A stretch of DNA of 18,131 nt from Ruminococcaceae bacterium UBA6413. GTDB taxonomy: Bacteria > Bacillota > Clostridia > Oscillospirales > Ruminococcaceae. Below are positions 1 to 6,145 of the stretch, piece after piece. The position numbers were made by a program, and so were the translations under genes. The notes under the pieces were generated by a model. That model was not told the origin of the DNA and searched no databases. It worked only from the letters and a program-made list of their open reading frames with translations. Where the stretch lies: the NCBI GenBank assembly GCA_002437415.1, contig DJPL01000035.1:1-18131 (forward strand), given 5' to 3'. The first letter of the stretch is position 1, and each line of letters begins with the position of its first letter.

Positions 1-5
1 CACTG

Positions 6-35
6 AATTTCGTAAAATCAAAATTTTACGAAATT
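6..35 (+). repeat. dif-like palindromic site 1, upstream of the recombinase gene
   Basis: Two 13-bp arms, AATTTCGTAAAAT (6-18) and ATTTTACGAAATT (23-35), are perfect reverse complements around a 4-nt centre. The inner 28 bp fit the 11-6-11 layout of Xer target sites: two 11-bp arms around a 6-bp centre TCAAAA. The site ends 32 bp before the start codon of the tyrosine recombinase. Two related copies occur at 1140-1170 and 3783-3813 in the same orientation. That it is the recombinase's own target is inference from the shape and position. It could instead be a dispersed intergenic repeat or an autoregulatory operator. Confidence 0.65.
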
Positions 36-67
36 AGAAGTGCTAAAAACCCGAAAGGCATACAAAA

Positions 68-1141
68 ATGGCATACAACATAGATTTCAGACAAGCTACG
101 TCAGATGCGCCGGCTTGTCTTACCGAATACCTGAATTATCTGACTACGATCAAAAACCGTTCACAGCTTACGGCTTTGAATTATTATACAGACCTGCGTA
201 TGTTTATGCGTTTTCTCAAGGTCAAGAACAAGCTTGTTCCTGAGGATACAGATTTCTCGGAAATCACTATAGCCGACCTTGACGACAAATACATCAAGGC
301 GGTAACTCTCAGCGACGCTATGGAGTTTCTGAGCTTCACGGTAAGCGAACGCTCAAATCAGGCTAAGGCGCGTTCGCGCAAGGCGGTATCACTGCGGCAA
401 TTCTATAAATTCCTCACCAATAATAAGGCGTGGTTTGCGGCAAGTCCTATGCTTAATTTAGAGCTGCCGTCACCTAAAAATGCGCTCCCGAAGCACCTTA
501 CTTTGCAGGAATGCAGTCAGCTGTTACACGAGGGCTTCAAGGAATTTTCAAGCTGGATGGATTACCGTGACTATGCGATGATCATAATGTTTCTTAACTG
601 CGGTATGCGTTTGAGCGAATTAGTGGGAATAAATGTAAACGATTTCGTAGAGAATATCGATCCGTCACAGCCGGATATAAAATACATATCGGTCAAGGTA
701 CTCGGTAAAGGTAATAAGGAACGTATAGTTTATCTGAACGACCAATGCGTTGACGCGGTCGCAAAGTATACAGAAGCAAGAAAATCCGTTGCCGACCCAA
801 AGGAAAAGGCCTTGTTTATAAGCAAGCGCGGCAACCGTATCACAAACCGCCGCGTTGAACAGATAATCGATGACCGTCTTAAAGCCTGCGGATTAGCCGG
901 TAAAGGGATTTCGGTGCACAAGCTCCGTCATACCGCGGCTACACTTATGTATCAGAACGGCGTTGATGTCCGTGTGCTTAAAGAAGTTCTCGGGCACGAA
1001 AACCTTAATACCACGCAGATCTATACCCATGTGGTAAACACTCAGCTCCGCGATGCTATAAACTCAAATCCTGTAATGGATATAAAAAACGACCTCCCCG
1101 AGCCCGATTTAGAGCACGGAGAGAAAAAAAACAAAAAGTAA
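68..1141 (+). CDS. Tyrosine recombinase, Xer-like
   Basis: Site-specific DNA recombinase of the lambda-integrase family, 357 residues. The N-terminal SAM-like core-binding domain spans roughly residues 15-125 and the catalytic domain 140-330. The catalytic set is complete: Arg181 (CGMRLSE), Lys214 in the beta-hairpin (LGKGNKER), His284 and Arg287 (HKLRHT), His310 (LGHENL) and nucleophile Tyr319 (IYTHV). At 357 residues it is longer than classical XerC/XerD (about 300) and close to the single-recombinase XerS type (about 356). A charged Lys-rich tail follows the catalytic domain. The ATG at 68 has GAAAGG 9 nt upstream. The gene sits between two dif-like sites, one 32 bp before the start and one overlapping the stop codon, so it may act on these sites. 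Xer-type chromosome dimer resolution or a small mobile module are both possible; family membership is certain and the role is inferred. Confidence 0.93.
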   Translation: MAYNIDFRQATSDAPACLTEYLNYLTTIKNRSQLTALNYYTDLRMFMRFLKVKNKLVPEDTDFSEITIADLDDKYIKAVTLSDAMEFLSFTVSERSNQAKARSRKAVSLRQFYKFLTNNKAWFAASPMLNLELPSPKNALPKHLTLQECSQLLHEGFKEFSSWMDYRDYAMIIMFLNCGMRLSELVGINVNDFVENIDPSQPDIKYISVKVLGKGNKERIVYLNDQCVDAVAKYTEARKSVADPKEKALFISKRGNRITNRRVEQIIDDRLKACGLAGKGISVHKLRHTAATLMYQNGVDVRVLKEVLGHENLNTTQIYTHVVNTQLRDAINSNPVMDIKNDLPEPDLEHGEKKNKK

Positions 1142-1170
1142 TTTCGCTATAATTTTAATTTTACGAAATT
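1140..1170 (+). repeat. dif-like site 2, overlapping the recombinase stop codon
   Basis: The left arm ATTTCGCTATAA and the right arm TTTTACGAAAT surround a 6-bp AT centre. The right arm is identical to that of site 1, and the outer ATTTCG/CGAAAT half-sites are inverted repeats. The left arm is 1 nt longer than in site 1. The site begins inside the TAA stop codon (1139-1141), so coding sequence and site abut with no spacer, as in a gene cassette. Confidence 0.6.
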
Positions 1171-1185
1171 TAAATATCAGCTATA

Positions 1186-1228
1186 ACCGCCGTGCTAATC
1201 AGATTAACACGGCGGTACTGTTTTATTT
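1186..1228 (+). terminator. Intrinsic terminator between the convergent recombinase and phosphatase genes
   Basis: ACCGCCGTG (1186-1194) pairs perfectly with CACGGCGGT (1208-1216) around an AT-rich loop, followed on the plus strand by ACTGTTTTATTT. It fits a terminator for the recombinase transcript. The minus-strand phosphatase gene ends at 1223 inside the T-tract, so the hairpin also lies just downstream of that gene, but the minus-strand side lacks a clear U-run. Confidence 0.75.
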
Positions 1229-1678
1229 ACTTACAATCTCATTGAACAGCGCCTTACACCCTAGCAATACATCTCTGTAAGTATCATCAAAGTTCCCTGT
1301 ATACCATGGGTCGGCTATACTCCCGCTCATTCCTGCGTGCGACAACAGCAGACTTACTTTACCATCAGGGTCGCTCTTTATGATCCGCATTATATTCTGT
1401 ATGTTCATTTCATCCATAGCGATTATGTAATCATACTTATTGTAGTCGGATTTTGTCAGTTGCACTGCCCTTTTGCCGTCACAGGAAATGCCGACTTCCG
1501 CAAGCTTTCTCTTTGTGCCGTAATGCACCGGGTTGCCTATTTCTTCGGTACTTGTCGCACACGAAGCAATATAGAATTCATCGGACTTCCCCGCTTTGTT
1601 CACTATATCTTTCATCACAAATTCCGCCATAGGTGAACGGCAGATGTTGCCGTGGCAGACAAAGAGTATCTTATACAT
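1223..1678 (-). CDS. Low-molecular-weight protein tyrosine phosphatase
   Basis: Small cytoplasmic phosphatase of 151 residues, the usual length for the family. The P-loop C-X5-R motif is near the N-terminus (VCHGNICRS, Cys8 to Arg14), and the general-acid Asp is in DPWYTGNF near residue 123, where the family has DPYY. Relatives remove phosphate from phosphotyrosine or phosphoarginine proteins, or from kinases of capsule synthesis; the substrate cannot be read here. I chose the ATG at 1678 because AAAGGA lies 8-9 nt upstream; a longer reading from TTG at 1696 would start on that ribosome binding site. The gene follows the metallophosphatase by 36 bp and is probably cotranscribed with it. No capsule or tyrosine-kinase genes are nearby. 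Confidence 0.92.
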   Translation of the reverse strand: MYKILFVCHGNICRSPMAEFVMKDIVNKAGKSDEFYIASCATSTEEIGNPVHYGTKRKLAEVGISCDGKRAVQLTKSDYNKYDYIIAMDEMNIQNIMRIIKSDPDGKVSLLLSHAGMSGSIADPWYTGNFDDTYRDVLLGCKALFNEIVSK

Positions 1679-1714
1679 CCGGTAAATTCCTTTCAAAAAG
1701 CTCTGTATAGAGAA

Positions 1715-2407
1715 TTACACATAAAATTCTTCAAACGTATCAAGGCACAGGCACGCCAGTCGTCCTTTCGGGTAGCACGCGCCGCAGTCTATAAATATAT
1801 TCCTGCCGTTCTTATAGATTTCGGGCTTTCCCGAGAAATACGGTGTAGGAGTATGCCCCATAACCGTAAATATGCTATTGTCGTCAAAATACTGTTGCGA
1901 TGGATCGGGTCGGCAGGATAGCAAGTCGTCGTCCGTGTATTCGCTTAATTTCTTTCCGGGCTTGTAATTTCCAAGCCCGGCGTGAACGAGCACAAAAGAT
2001 TTATCTCCGACATCGACTGTTTCTAACAACGTGAATTCTCTCAGATAATTAATAATTTTTCTTCTCCGGCGGGAGTCGAGTTTGCAAAAATCCGAAAACG
2101 TGGTCTTTCCGGTGTCACCGATCCACACCTGAAGCACCTGTGTAAGCTTATCACCAAGCACACCGTCCTCTACAAGTGCCTTATCTACTTTCGGAAGCAG
2201 TTCCAGAGCTATTAAATCGTGATTTCCCATAAGAGGATACACATTTTGTCGGCTCATCATATCGAACAATACCTTCATAGGCGCTTCACCGCGATCCACT
2301 ACGTCGCCTATCACATAAAGAATATCACTTTCTTTAAAGTCAATTTTACGAAGAATTTTTGCATATTTATCGTACATTCCGTGAATATCGCTCATAACAT
2401 AAGTCAT
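1715..2407 (-). CDS. Calcineurin-like metallophosphoesterase (Ser/Thr phosphatase or ApaH/PrpE type)
   Basis: A 230-residue cytoplasmic phosphatase with all the metal-binding motifs of the PPP/ApaH group: DIHG (Asp7, His9), GDVVDRG (34-40), GNHD (61-64), VHAG (His142) and GHTPT (His185). Family members hydrolyse phosphoserine/phosphothreonine proteins or bis(5'-nucleosyl) tetraphosphates; sequence alone does not separate these. The ATG at 2407 is chosen because AAAGGGGG lies 8 nt upstream; an alternative TTG at 2455 has no such site. It is the first gene of a probable two-gene unit with the tyrosine phosphatase 36 bp downstream, which suggests a shared role in removing phosphate signals. A weak promoter candidate (TTGATA, 15-bp spacer, TATTAT) lies within 2480-2512, but the spacer is short. 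Confidence 0.9.
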   Translation of the reverse strand: MTYVMSDIHGMYDKYAKILRKIDFKESDILYVIGDVVDRGEAPMKVLFDMMSRQNVYPLMGNHDLIALELLPKVDKALVEDGVLGDKLTQVLQVWIGDTGKTTFSDFCKLDSRRRRKIINYLREFTLLETVDVGDKSFVLVHAGLGNYKPGKKLSEYTDDDLLSCRPDPSQQYFDDNSIFTVMGHTPTPYFSGKPEIYKNGRNIFIDCGACYPKGRLACLCLDTFEEFYV

Positions 2408-2451
2408 AAGGAAATCCCCCTTTGTTCCTTTTGCATTGTTATTTGTAAGGT

Positions 2452-2621
2452 TCAATCAGGCGTTTTAAAAAAGCAATAACCCGATAATATCTGCCATTCT
2501 TCCGTATCAACTATGAGAACCGGAATAACTACACTCTCAAGAACAGTTCCGTCTATGCAAAAGCGCTCGGCGGCTATATCTGTTTCAAATATGTCAGTTT
2601 GTCGTTGGCAGTATTTGTTTG
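2452..2621 (-). pseudogene. Open frame of unknown nature overlapping the acetyltransferase 3' end
   Basis: On the minus strand, in a different frame from the acetyltransferase, about 56 codons stay open across the end of that gene and most of the otherwise empty 2408-2573 gap, ending at TGA 2452-2454. The composition looks protein-like (for example AERFCIDGTVLESVVIPVLIVDTEEW). There is no ATG, GTG or TTG start in the open stretch and no ribosome binding site. It may be a decayed gene end, or a C-terminal extension lost by frameshift. I do not recognise it, and chance is possible. Confidence 0.2.
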
Positions 2622-3554
2622 CGTACAGTCACAAAGCTCATAACCGCATTTTTCATAAAGCCTTTGAGCGGGAAAATTATCCTTGGTCGTATGTATCTTA
2701 ACACATAATTTCCCATGCTCAGACAAGTATTTTTCCGCATAAGAAACGGCATACTTGCCAACACCTTTTCCTTTGAATGCGGGAGCTACCGCAAGAATTG
2801 ATATCCAACCGATATCATCGTTGCCGTTAAGTCCGTTGATTTTCAGATATCCGCACGGAACAGCACCCTTACATATCAGAAAGTGCTTTTCATCGGTATC
2901 GTTTGCGTAAATCAGATCACGCCATTCACGGTAAGGGATTATGTCGCTGTGAAGCAAGTCCGCGTTTTCATTAAAAATATCCGTAATATACCTTGCGCCG
3001 TTTTTCTCTGTAACCGCTACAGCATTGAATGTTGCAAGCGTTTTTTCAAACATTATCTGACCGTCGTTTATAAGATTATTAAAAGTTTTGTATGCGCACT
3101 CGGTAAATCCGTATTCTCTTTGCAAGCACAGCGATATTTCATTATCAGGCTCTACATAACATCTCAGTGTATGACACCATTTATCCGACAATATCTGCTC
3201 TGCTGTTTCAATCAATCTTTTTGATATATGTCTGCCCCTGTACTGCGGTATAACGAATAAATCGCCGTAGTACCACAAGCCTGCATTTTCGGCATTTTGT
3301 ATGCAGAACAGCCTGCCGATCACATCGCCGGCATCATTTTGTGCAATTACATTGAAGCAATCGGTATTGATTTTATTCTCGTAATTGAAGCTTACAATAC
3401 TATCTGCCCATTCGGGCTTATTCCACAGAGCTTTTGCTGTTTTTTCCGCAAGCTCGGGTGTGACAAATTCTTTGACTGAAACAGTCACGCAATCGTCACG
3501 CAAAGTTTTTCTGCAGCTTTCTTTGCCGGAAACGGTAAAATTCAAATTGTTCAT
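2574..3554 (-). CDS. Tandem GNAT-family N-acetyltransferase
   Basis: A 326-residue protein with two GNAT folds. The first has its acetyl-CoA loop at about 100-115 (VIPQYRGRHISKRL); the second at about 254-270 (LAVAPAFKGKGVGKYAV), followed by the typical end 'N-x-x-A-x-x-L-Y-E-K-C-G-Y' at 293-305. GNAT enzymes transfer acetyl from acetyl-CoA to an amine. Tandem forms include drug, peptide and small-molecule acetyltransferases, and the substrate is not evident. The ATG at 3554 has AAAGGAG 5 nt upstream; an in-frame extension to 3641 would run through the upstream terminator and is rejected. The gene is monocistronic with its own promoter (3718-3746), an 18-codon leader peptide and an intrinsic terminator in its leader, pointing to translation-dependent induction as in antibiotic-inducible resistance genes. 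A drug-modifying role is inferred from that leader, not from the enzyme sequence. Confidence 0.87.
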   Translation of the reverse strand: MNNLNFTVSGKESCRKTLRDDCVTVSVKEFVTPELAEKTAKALWNKPEWADSIVSFNYENKINTDCFNVIAQNDAGDVIGRLFCIQNAENAGLWYYGDLFVIPQYRGRHISKRLIETAEQILSDKWCHTLRCYVEPDNEISLCLQREYGFTECAYKTFNNLINDGQIMFEKTLATFNAVAVTEKNGARYITDIFNENADLLHSDIIPYREWRDLIYANDTDEKHFLICKGAVPCGYLKINGLNGNDDIGWISILAVAPAFKGKGVGKYAVSYAEKYLSEHGKLCVKIHTTKDNFPAQRLYEKCGYELCDCTQTNTANDKLTYLKQI

Positions 3555-3569
3555 ATTGACTCCTTTAAA

Positions 3570-3601
3570 CAAAAAATAGTGTTCCCGATAACGAGAACAC
3601 T
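3570..3601 (-). terminator. Intrinsic terminator in the acetyltransferase leader (attenuator)
   Basis: Read on the minus strand, AGTGTTCTCG pairs with CGGGAACACT (10 bp, one G-U) around loop TTAT and is followed by ATTTTTTG. It sits after a strong promoter and only 16 bp before the GNAT start codon, with the gene's ribosome binding site immediately after the U-run. A terminator here would stop transcription before the gene unless it is prevented from forming. The 8-nt TCTCGTTA of its ascending arm and loop is perfectly complementary to TAACGAGA in the upstream leader peptide. Confidence 0.87.
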
Positions 3602-3631
3602 TGAATTTTACCTTTGCACAAATGCCATATA

Positions 3632-3688
3632 TTAAAAGCAAAAATGTGAATGATAGATACTCTCGTTACGGTTGATGGTTATTCTCAT
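3632..3688 (-). CDS. 18-residue leader peptide of the acetyltransferase attenuator
   Basis: A short frame in the GNAT leader, reading MRITINRNESIYHSHFCF then TAA. It begins about 23 nt after the predicted transcription start and has AGGTG 6 nt before the ATG (plus GAAAGG slightly further). Codons 7-10 (CGT AAC GAG AGT) contain the segment that can pair with the terminator arm, and codons 11-15 contain one arm of a 10-bp stem whose other arm lies directly before the start codon. This makes ribosome position on the frame a plausible switch. No run of a single amino acid suggests a biosynthetic attenuator, so ribosome stalling by an inhibitor is the more likely signal. Translation of this frame is inferred. 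Confidence 0.6.
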   Translation of the reverse strand: MRITINRNESIYHSHFCF

Positions 3689-3697
3689 ATCATTCAC
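3646..3697 (-). promoter_or_regulatory. Long-range leader stem enclosing the antiterminator segment
   Basis: On the minus strand, GTGAATGATA (plus 3688-3697) directly before and overlapping the leader start codon is perfectly complementary to TATCATTCAC (plus 3646-3655) in codons 11-15. The enclosed segment CCG-TAACGAGA (plus 3661-3671) pairs with TCTCGTTA-T-CGG of the terminator (plus 3585-3596) as 11 base pairs with one bulged base. The RNA therefore has mutually dependent alternative folds. Which fold leads to read-through depends on where the ribosome pauses. Confidence 0.7.
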
Positions 3698-3717
3698 CTG
3701 CCTTTCAGAATGTTTTT

Positions 3718-3746
3718 ATTATATCAAAACCGTGCCGATATGTCAA
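3718..3746 (-). promoter_or_regulatory. Sigma-A promoter of the acetyltransferase leader
   Basis: A fully consensus promoter on the minus strand: TTGACA (plus 3741-3746), a 17-bp spacer, and TATAAT (plus 3718-3723). The expected start is near 3711, giving a leader of about 157 nt before the GNAT start. A 12-bp palindrome ACAGATATCTGT (3748-3759) lies 1 bp upstream of the -35 box and could bind a regulator. Confidence 0.88.
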
Positions 3747-3782
3747 GACAGATATCTGTATCGAATTTGTCCGAAATCCACT

Positions 3783-3813
3783 TATTTCGTTATAATTAAA
3801 ATTTTACGCAATT
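3783..3813 (+). repeat. dif-like site 3
   Basis: The left arm ATTTCGTTATAA and the right arm TTTTACGCAAT surround centre TTAAAA, matching site 2 in spacing and orientation with one change in the right arm. It lies between the HAD phosphatase stop codon and the acetyltransferase promoter. A separate small inverted repeat, CGAAAT (3772-3777) and ATTTCG (3784-3789), shares its left half-site. With site 2 it brackets a 2.6-kb block carrying three genes. Confidence 0.55.
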
Positions 3814-3825
3814 GTTTTCTTTCTG

Positions 3826-4515
3826 TTACAATATTTCTTCAACCTCGCACAGCTCGTTTATAACATAATCCGCTTCGATATTATCATTCTCAACACCGCC
3901 GATATTGTAAAAACACGTTTTCATTCCGTAGCTTCTGCCGCCCTCAATATCGGAAGTAAGCGAGTCGCCTATGATGATCGTATCAGTCGGCATTATCGCT
4001 TCTTCCCTGCCGCTGTTGAGCTCTGCAAATGCCTTACTGAAAAATTCCACCGACGGCTTAGACGCTCCGAGCTTTTCGGATATGAATATGTAGTCGAAAT
4101 ATTGCTTCATTCCCGCAACCTCAAGCCTGTGGACCTGCTGTTCATACGGTCCGTTGCTTGCCACGCAAAGTATATATTTACCGCTGAGATAACGTAACAT
4201 TTCATTTGCACCGGGCATAGGAATAGCGCTGTCGTAAAGCGCGTGCCTGAAATATTTTTCAAACACCGTACCGTCAAATTCGATCCCGAGCCTTGCAAAT
4301 ATAATATTCCATCTCACCTTTTCAAGCTCCGAAAAGACAAGCGTTCCCTGCTCTATTCTGCGCCACAGCTTGTTGTTTTCCTCGGCGAAAATATCATACA
4401 TATAAGGCTCGTATCGCTTTAAGCCGAAATGCTCAAATCCGTCCTGCATTGTATGCCTTACATATTCGCTGAAGCTAAGTAAAGTGTTGTCTATATCTAT
4501 AAATACCGATTTCAT
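3826..4515 (-). CDS. HAD-superfamily phosphatase, YjjG-like
   Basis: A 229-residue cytoplasmic hydrolase. HAD motif I is FIDIDNT (nucleophile Asp7, Asp9), motif II Ser120 (VASNG), motif III Lys153 (GASKP) and motif IV GDSLTSD (Asp184, Asp189). A helical type-1 cap lies between residues 15 and 95. The overall shape and the 'IDIDNTLLSF' opening match the YjjG group, which dephosphorylates pyrimidine and non-canonical nucleoside monophosphates; the exact substrate is inferred. The ATG at 4515 overlaps the stop of the upstream membrane protein (ATGA, 4512-4515), so translation is probably coupled. It is the last gene of that two-gene operon. Confidence 0.87.
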   Translation of the reverse strand: MKSVFIDIDNTLLSFSEYVRHTMQDGFEHFGLKRYEPYMYDIFAEENNKLWRRIEQGTLVFSELEKVRWNIIFARLGIEFDGTVFEKYFRHALYDSAIPMPGANEMLRYLSGKYILCVASNGPYEQQVHRLEVAGMKQYFDYIFISEKLGASKPSVEFFSKAFAELNSGREEAIMPTDTIIIGDSLTSDIEGGRSYGMKTCFYNIGGVENDNIEADYVINELCEVEEIL

Positions 4516-5477
4516 ACAGATCTCCGTTTCAACATAAACATAATTTTTGAAACTGCCATAAATATCGCCGCTCCGAACAAGATTTCAGCGGGATAAATAA
4601 ATACAGTGACCTGCGGTATTATCATAGGTAATATTGCAAGTGCCGCCGCAGGCGGCATAAACTGTCCCGCTGTCCGCATTATTATCAAAACCGCAAGCAT
4701 TGCGCTCACAGCGGCAATTGTAAGCGGAAGCCCGAGCATAATACCGAAAAGGTATCGCGACACGGCCCCGCACAACGCACAAGCAGTAATAATACCCACA
4801 GATTTTACAGGCTTGTTTCTTGCTTTACTTTCAGGGTTTGTAAACTCGGTGAACGCTACCAGTAACGGCGGAGCTACACAGAAAGGCAAATTCATATATA
4901 TTGCCGTAACTGCAAGCACAGCCGCTGTTGCGGTCCTTACAATTGCGGATATATACGCCGACTTCTGCGGCTTTCCCAATGGGATAAATTCGGTATGCTC
5001 ATATACTTTCAGCTTTTCAAGCAGATACTGCGCAGTTACCGTAAGTATAGTCATTGATACGGCGGAAAGCGGATATATGATAGTATCCGTTCCCATAAGA
5101 ACAGGCAGTGCCGCCGCAGATATCAACGGAGCAAAGCTTGTACCCGAAAACATATATATGACCTGACACAGTACATATGCCAAAACAAGGTTCACCGCTT
5201 TCGGAAGCGGGCAATACCGCACAAGTACTATACCTACGACTGAGCATATCGCTATGAGTATCACCATTCTTATTCTGCTTGTCTGCCATGACTGTTTCGG
5301 TGCCGCAACAGCGCCAACCACCAAAGCCGCTATTTCGGGAAATATTATTTCTTTCTCAGCAGTCAGCTCTGCCGCACCTACCATAGCGGCGACAAGCGCT
5401 AAGCACACTGCACACCTGATAATATATATCTTTTCCCGAGATAAAACCGTTTTTATACTCACTTTATTAACTGCCAC
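4512..5477 (-). CDS. Polytopic membrane protein with two similar halves (HPP-like)
   Basis: A 321-residue integral membrane protein with about ten hydrophobic segments. The halves look duplicated: residues 17-155 contain 'FPEIAALVVGAVAAPKQSW', a Gly/Ala-rich segment and 'SFAPLISAAALPVLMG'; residues 175-317 contain 'APPLLVAFTEFTNPES', a similar segment and 'QFMPPAAALAILPMII'. This resembles HPP-type membrane proteins found in Firmicutes, but I am not certain of the family and do not assign a substrate. The start shown is GTG at 5477, preceded by TCAGG; GTG at codon 6 is better placed after AGGGTGG and is a real alternative. It is coupled to the downstream HAD phosphatase by a 4-bp overlap, hinting at joint handling of a phosphorylated or transported compound. 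Confidence 0.75.
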   Translation of the reverse strand: MAVNKVSIKTVLSREKIYIIRCAVCLALVAAMVGAAELTAEKEIIFPEIAALVVGAVAAPKQSWQTSRIRMVILIAICSVVGIVLVRYCPLPKAVNLVLAYVLCQVIYMFSGTSFAPLISAAALPVLMGTDTIIYPLSAVSMTILTVTAQYLLEKLKVYEHTEFIPLGKPQKSAYISAIVRTATAAVLAVTAIYMNLPFCVAPPLLVAFTEFTNPESKARNKPVKSVGIITACALCGAVSRYLFGIMLGLPLTIAAVSAMLAVLIIMRTAGQFMPPAAALAILPMIIPQVTVFIYPAEILFGAAIFMAVSKIMFMLKRRSV

Positions 5478-5499
5478 CCTGATTGATTTTTATATCAGT

Positions 5500-5528
5500 A
5501 GTATATCATATCACAGCGAAAATGTACA
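5500..5528 (-). promoter_or_regulatory. Promoter of the membrane protein/HAD operon
   Basis: On the minus strand TGTACA (plus 5523-5528), a 17-bp spacer, then TATACT (plus 5500-5505). It lies directly before the GTG-started membrane protein gene and just after the broken MATE gene, so the operon is probably transcribed independently of the MATE remnant. Confidence 0.6.
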
Positions 5529-5536
5529 GCGGTATT

Positions 5537-6115
5537 TTAAATCCGCCTTTTTACCGCTATGAATGTAACGTTGATAACACCCGATATCATAAGAGCAGTA
5601 AGCGGTCGTTTACTGTCACCCTTGGAGCGGAGAATTGCCGAAGCGAAATCATATATCATAAGGAACGGTATCCCTGCCGAATACAATCTGAGATAAAGAA
5701 CGGCTGAACTGAAAATATTATCGGGAGTGTTTATGAGCCTTAAAAGCGGCTGGGTGGCGAATATTCCCGCTATACCGAGCAAAATACCGGCTATAAGCGA
5801 GTATAGCATTGAAGTATGTACTGCGGCAGAGATCTTTTCCTTCTGACCCGCGCCTATCAGATGAGCTATAACGACATTTGCGCCTACTGCAAGTCCTGCC
5901 GAAAGACTTACGATCAGCGCAACTATCTCACCGTTTGTTCCGACTGCGGCAAGTGCATCGTCAATTCCGAATTTACCCGCTATTGCCGTGTCGGCAGAAT
6001 TGAATAACTGCTGTAAGATACTGCTTGCCGCAACAGGAAGCGCAAATTTTATTATGTTTTTTGTCAGCGGACCGTTCAGCATATCTATAGTGTGCTTGCT
6101 TTCGATTTTCTTCAT
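5537..6115 (-). pseudogene. MATE-family efflux transporter, N-terminal remnant
   Basis: The first 192 residues of a multidrug and toxin extrusion (MATE) transporter. Typical early motifs are present: 'LNGPLTKNIIKFALPVAASSILQQLFNSADTAI', 'GKFGIDDALAAVG', 'GANVVIAHLIGAG' and 'LRSKGDSKRPLTALMISGVIN'. The family is about 450 residues with 12 membrane segments. Here similarity ends at 'GVINV' (about residue 185), followed by a short unrelated tail and stop, so roughly the second half is missing. Only 59 bp separate this stop from the next gene, so a frameshift cannot hide the rest; a deletion is the simplest explanation. The ATG at 6115 is supported by AGAGG 7 nt upstream. An extended -10 promoter is retained upstream. 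A six-helix half protein could in theory still be made, but export activity is unlikely. Confidence 0.85.
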
Positions 6116-6145
6116 TGTTATACCTCTTTTCAAAGTTCCTTTATC

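Noticed and set aside
2341..2358. AATTTTACGAAGAATT inside the metallophosphatase gene, resembling the right arm of the dif-like sites
   Set aside because: No matching left arm at the required distance, and the sequence encodes the conserved N-terminal region of the enzyme; treated as chance.
3555..3641. N-terminal extension of the acetyltransferase to 3641
   Set aside because: It would translate through the terminator hairpin and U-run and ignore the AAAGGAG placed 5 nt before the ATG at 3554.
4606..5166. Long open frame on the plus strand opposite the polytopic membrane protein
   Set aside because: Low-complexity Ala/Ile/Ser translation that mirrors the hydrophobic gene on the other strand; no ribosome binding site and no family motif.
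5478..5560. A frameshift rather than a deletion in the MATE gene
   Set aside because: Only 59 bp separate the stop from the next gene, too little to hold the missing half in any frame.
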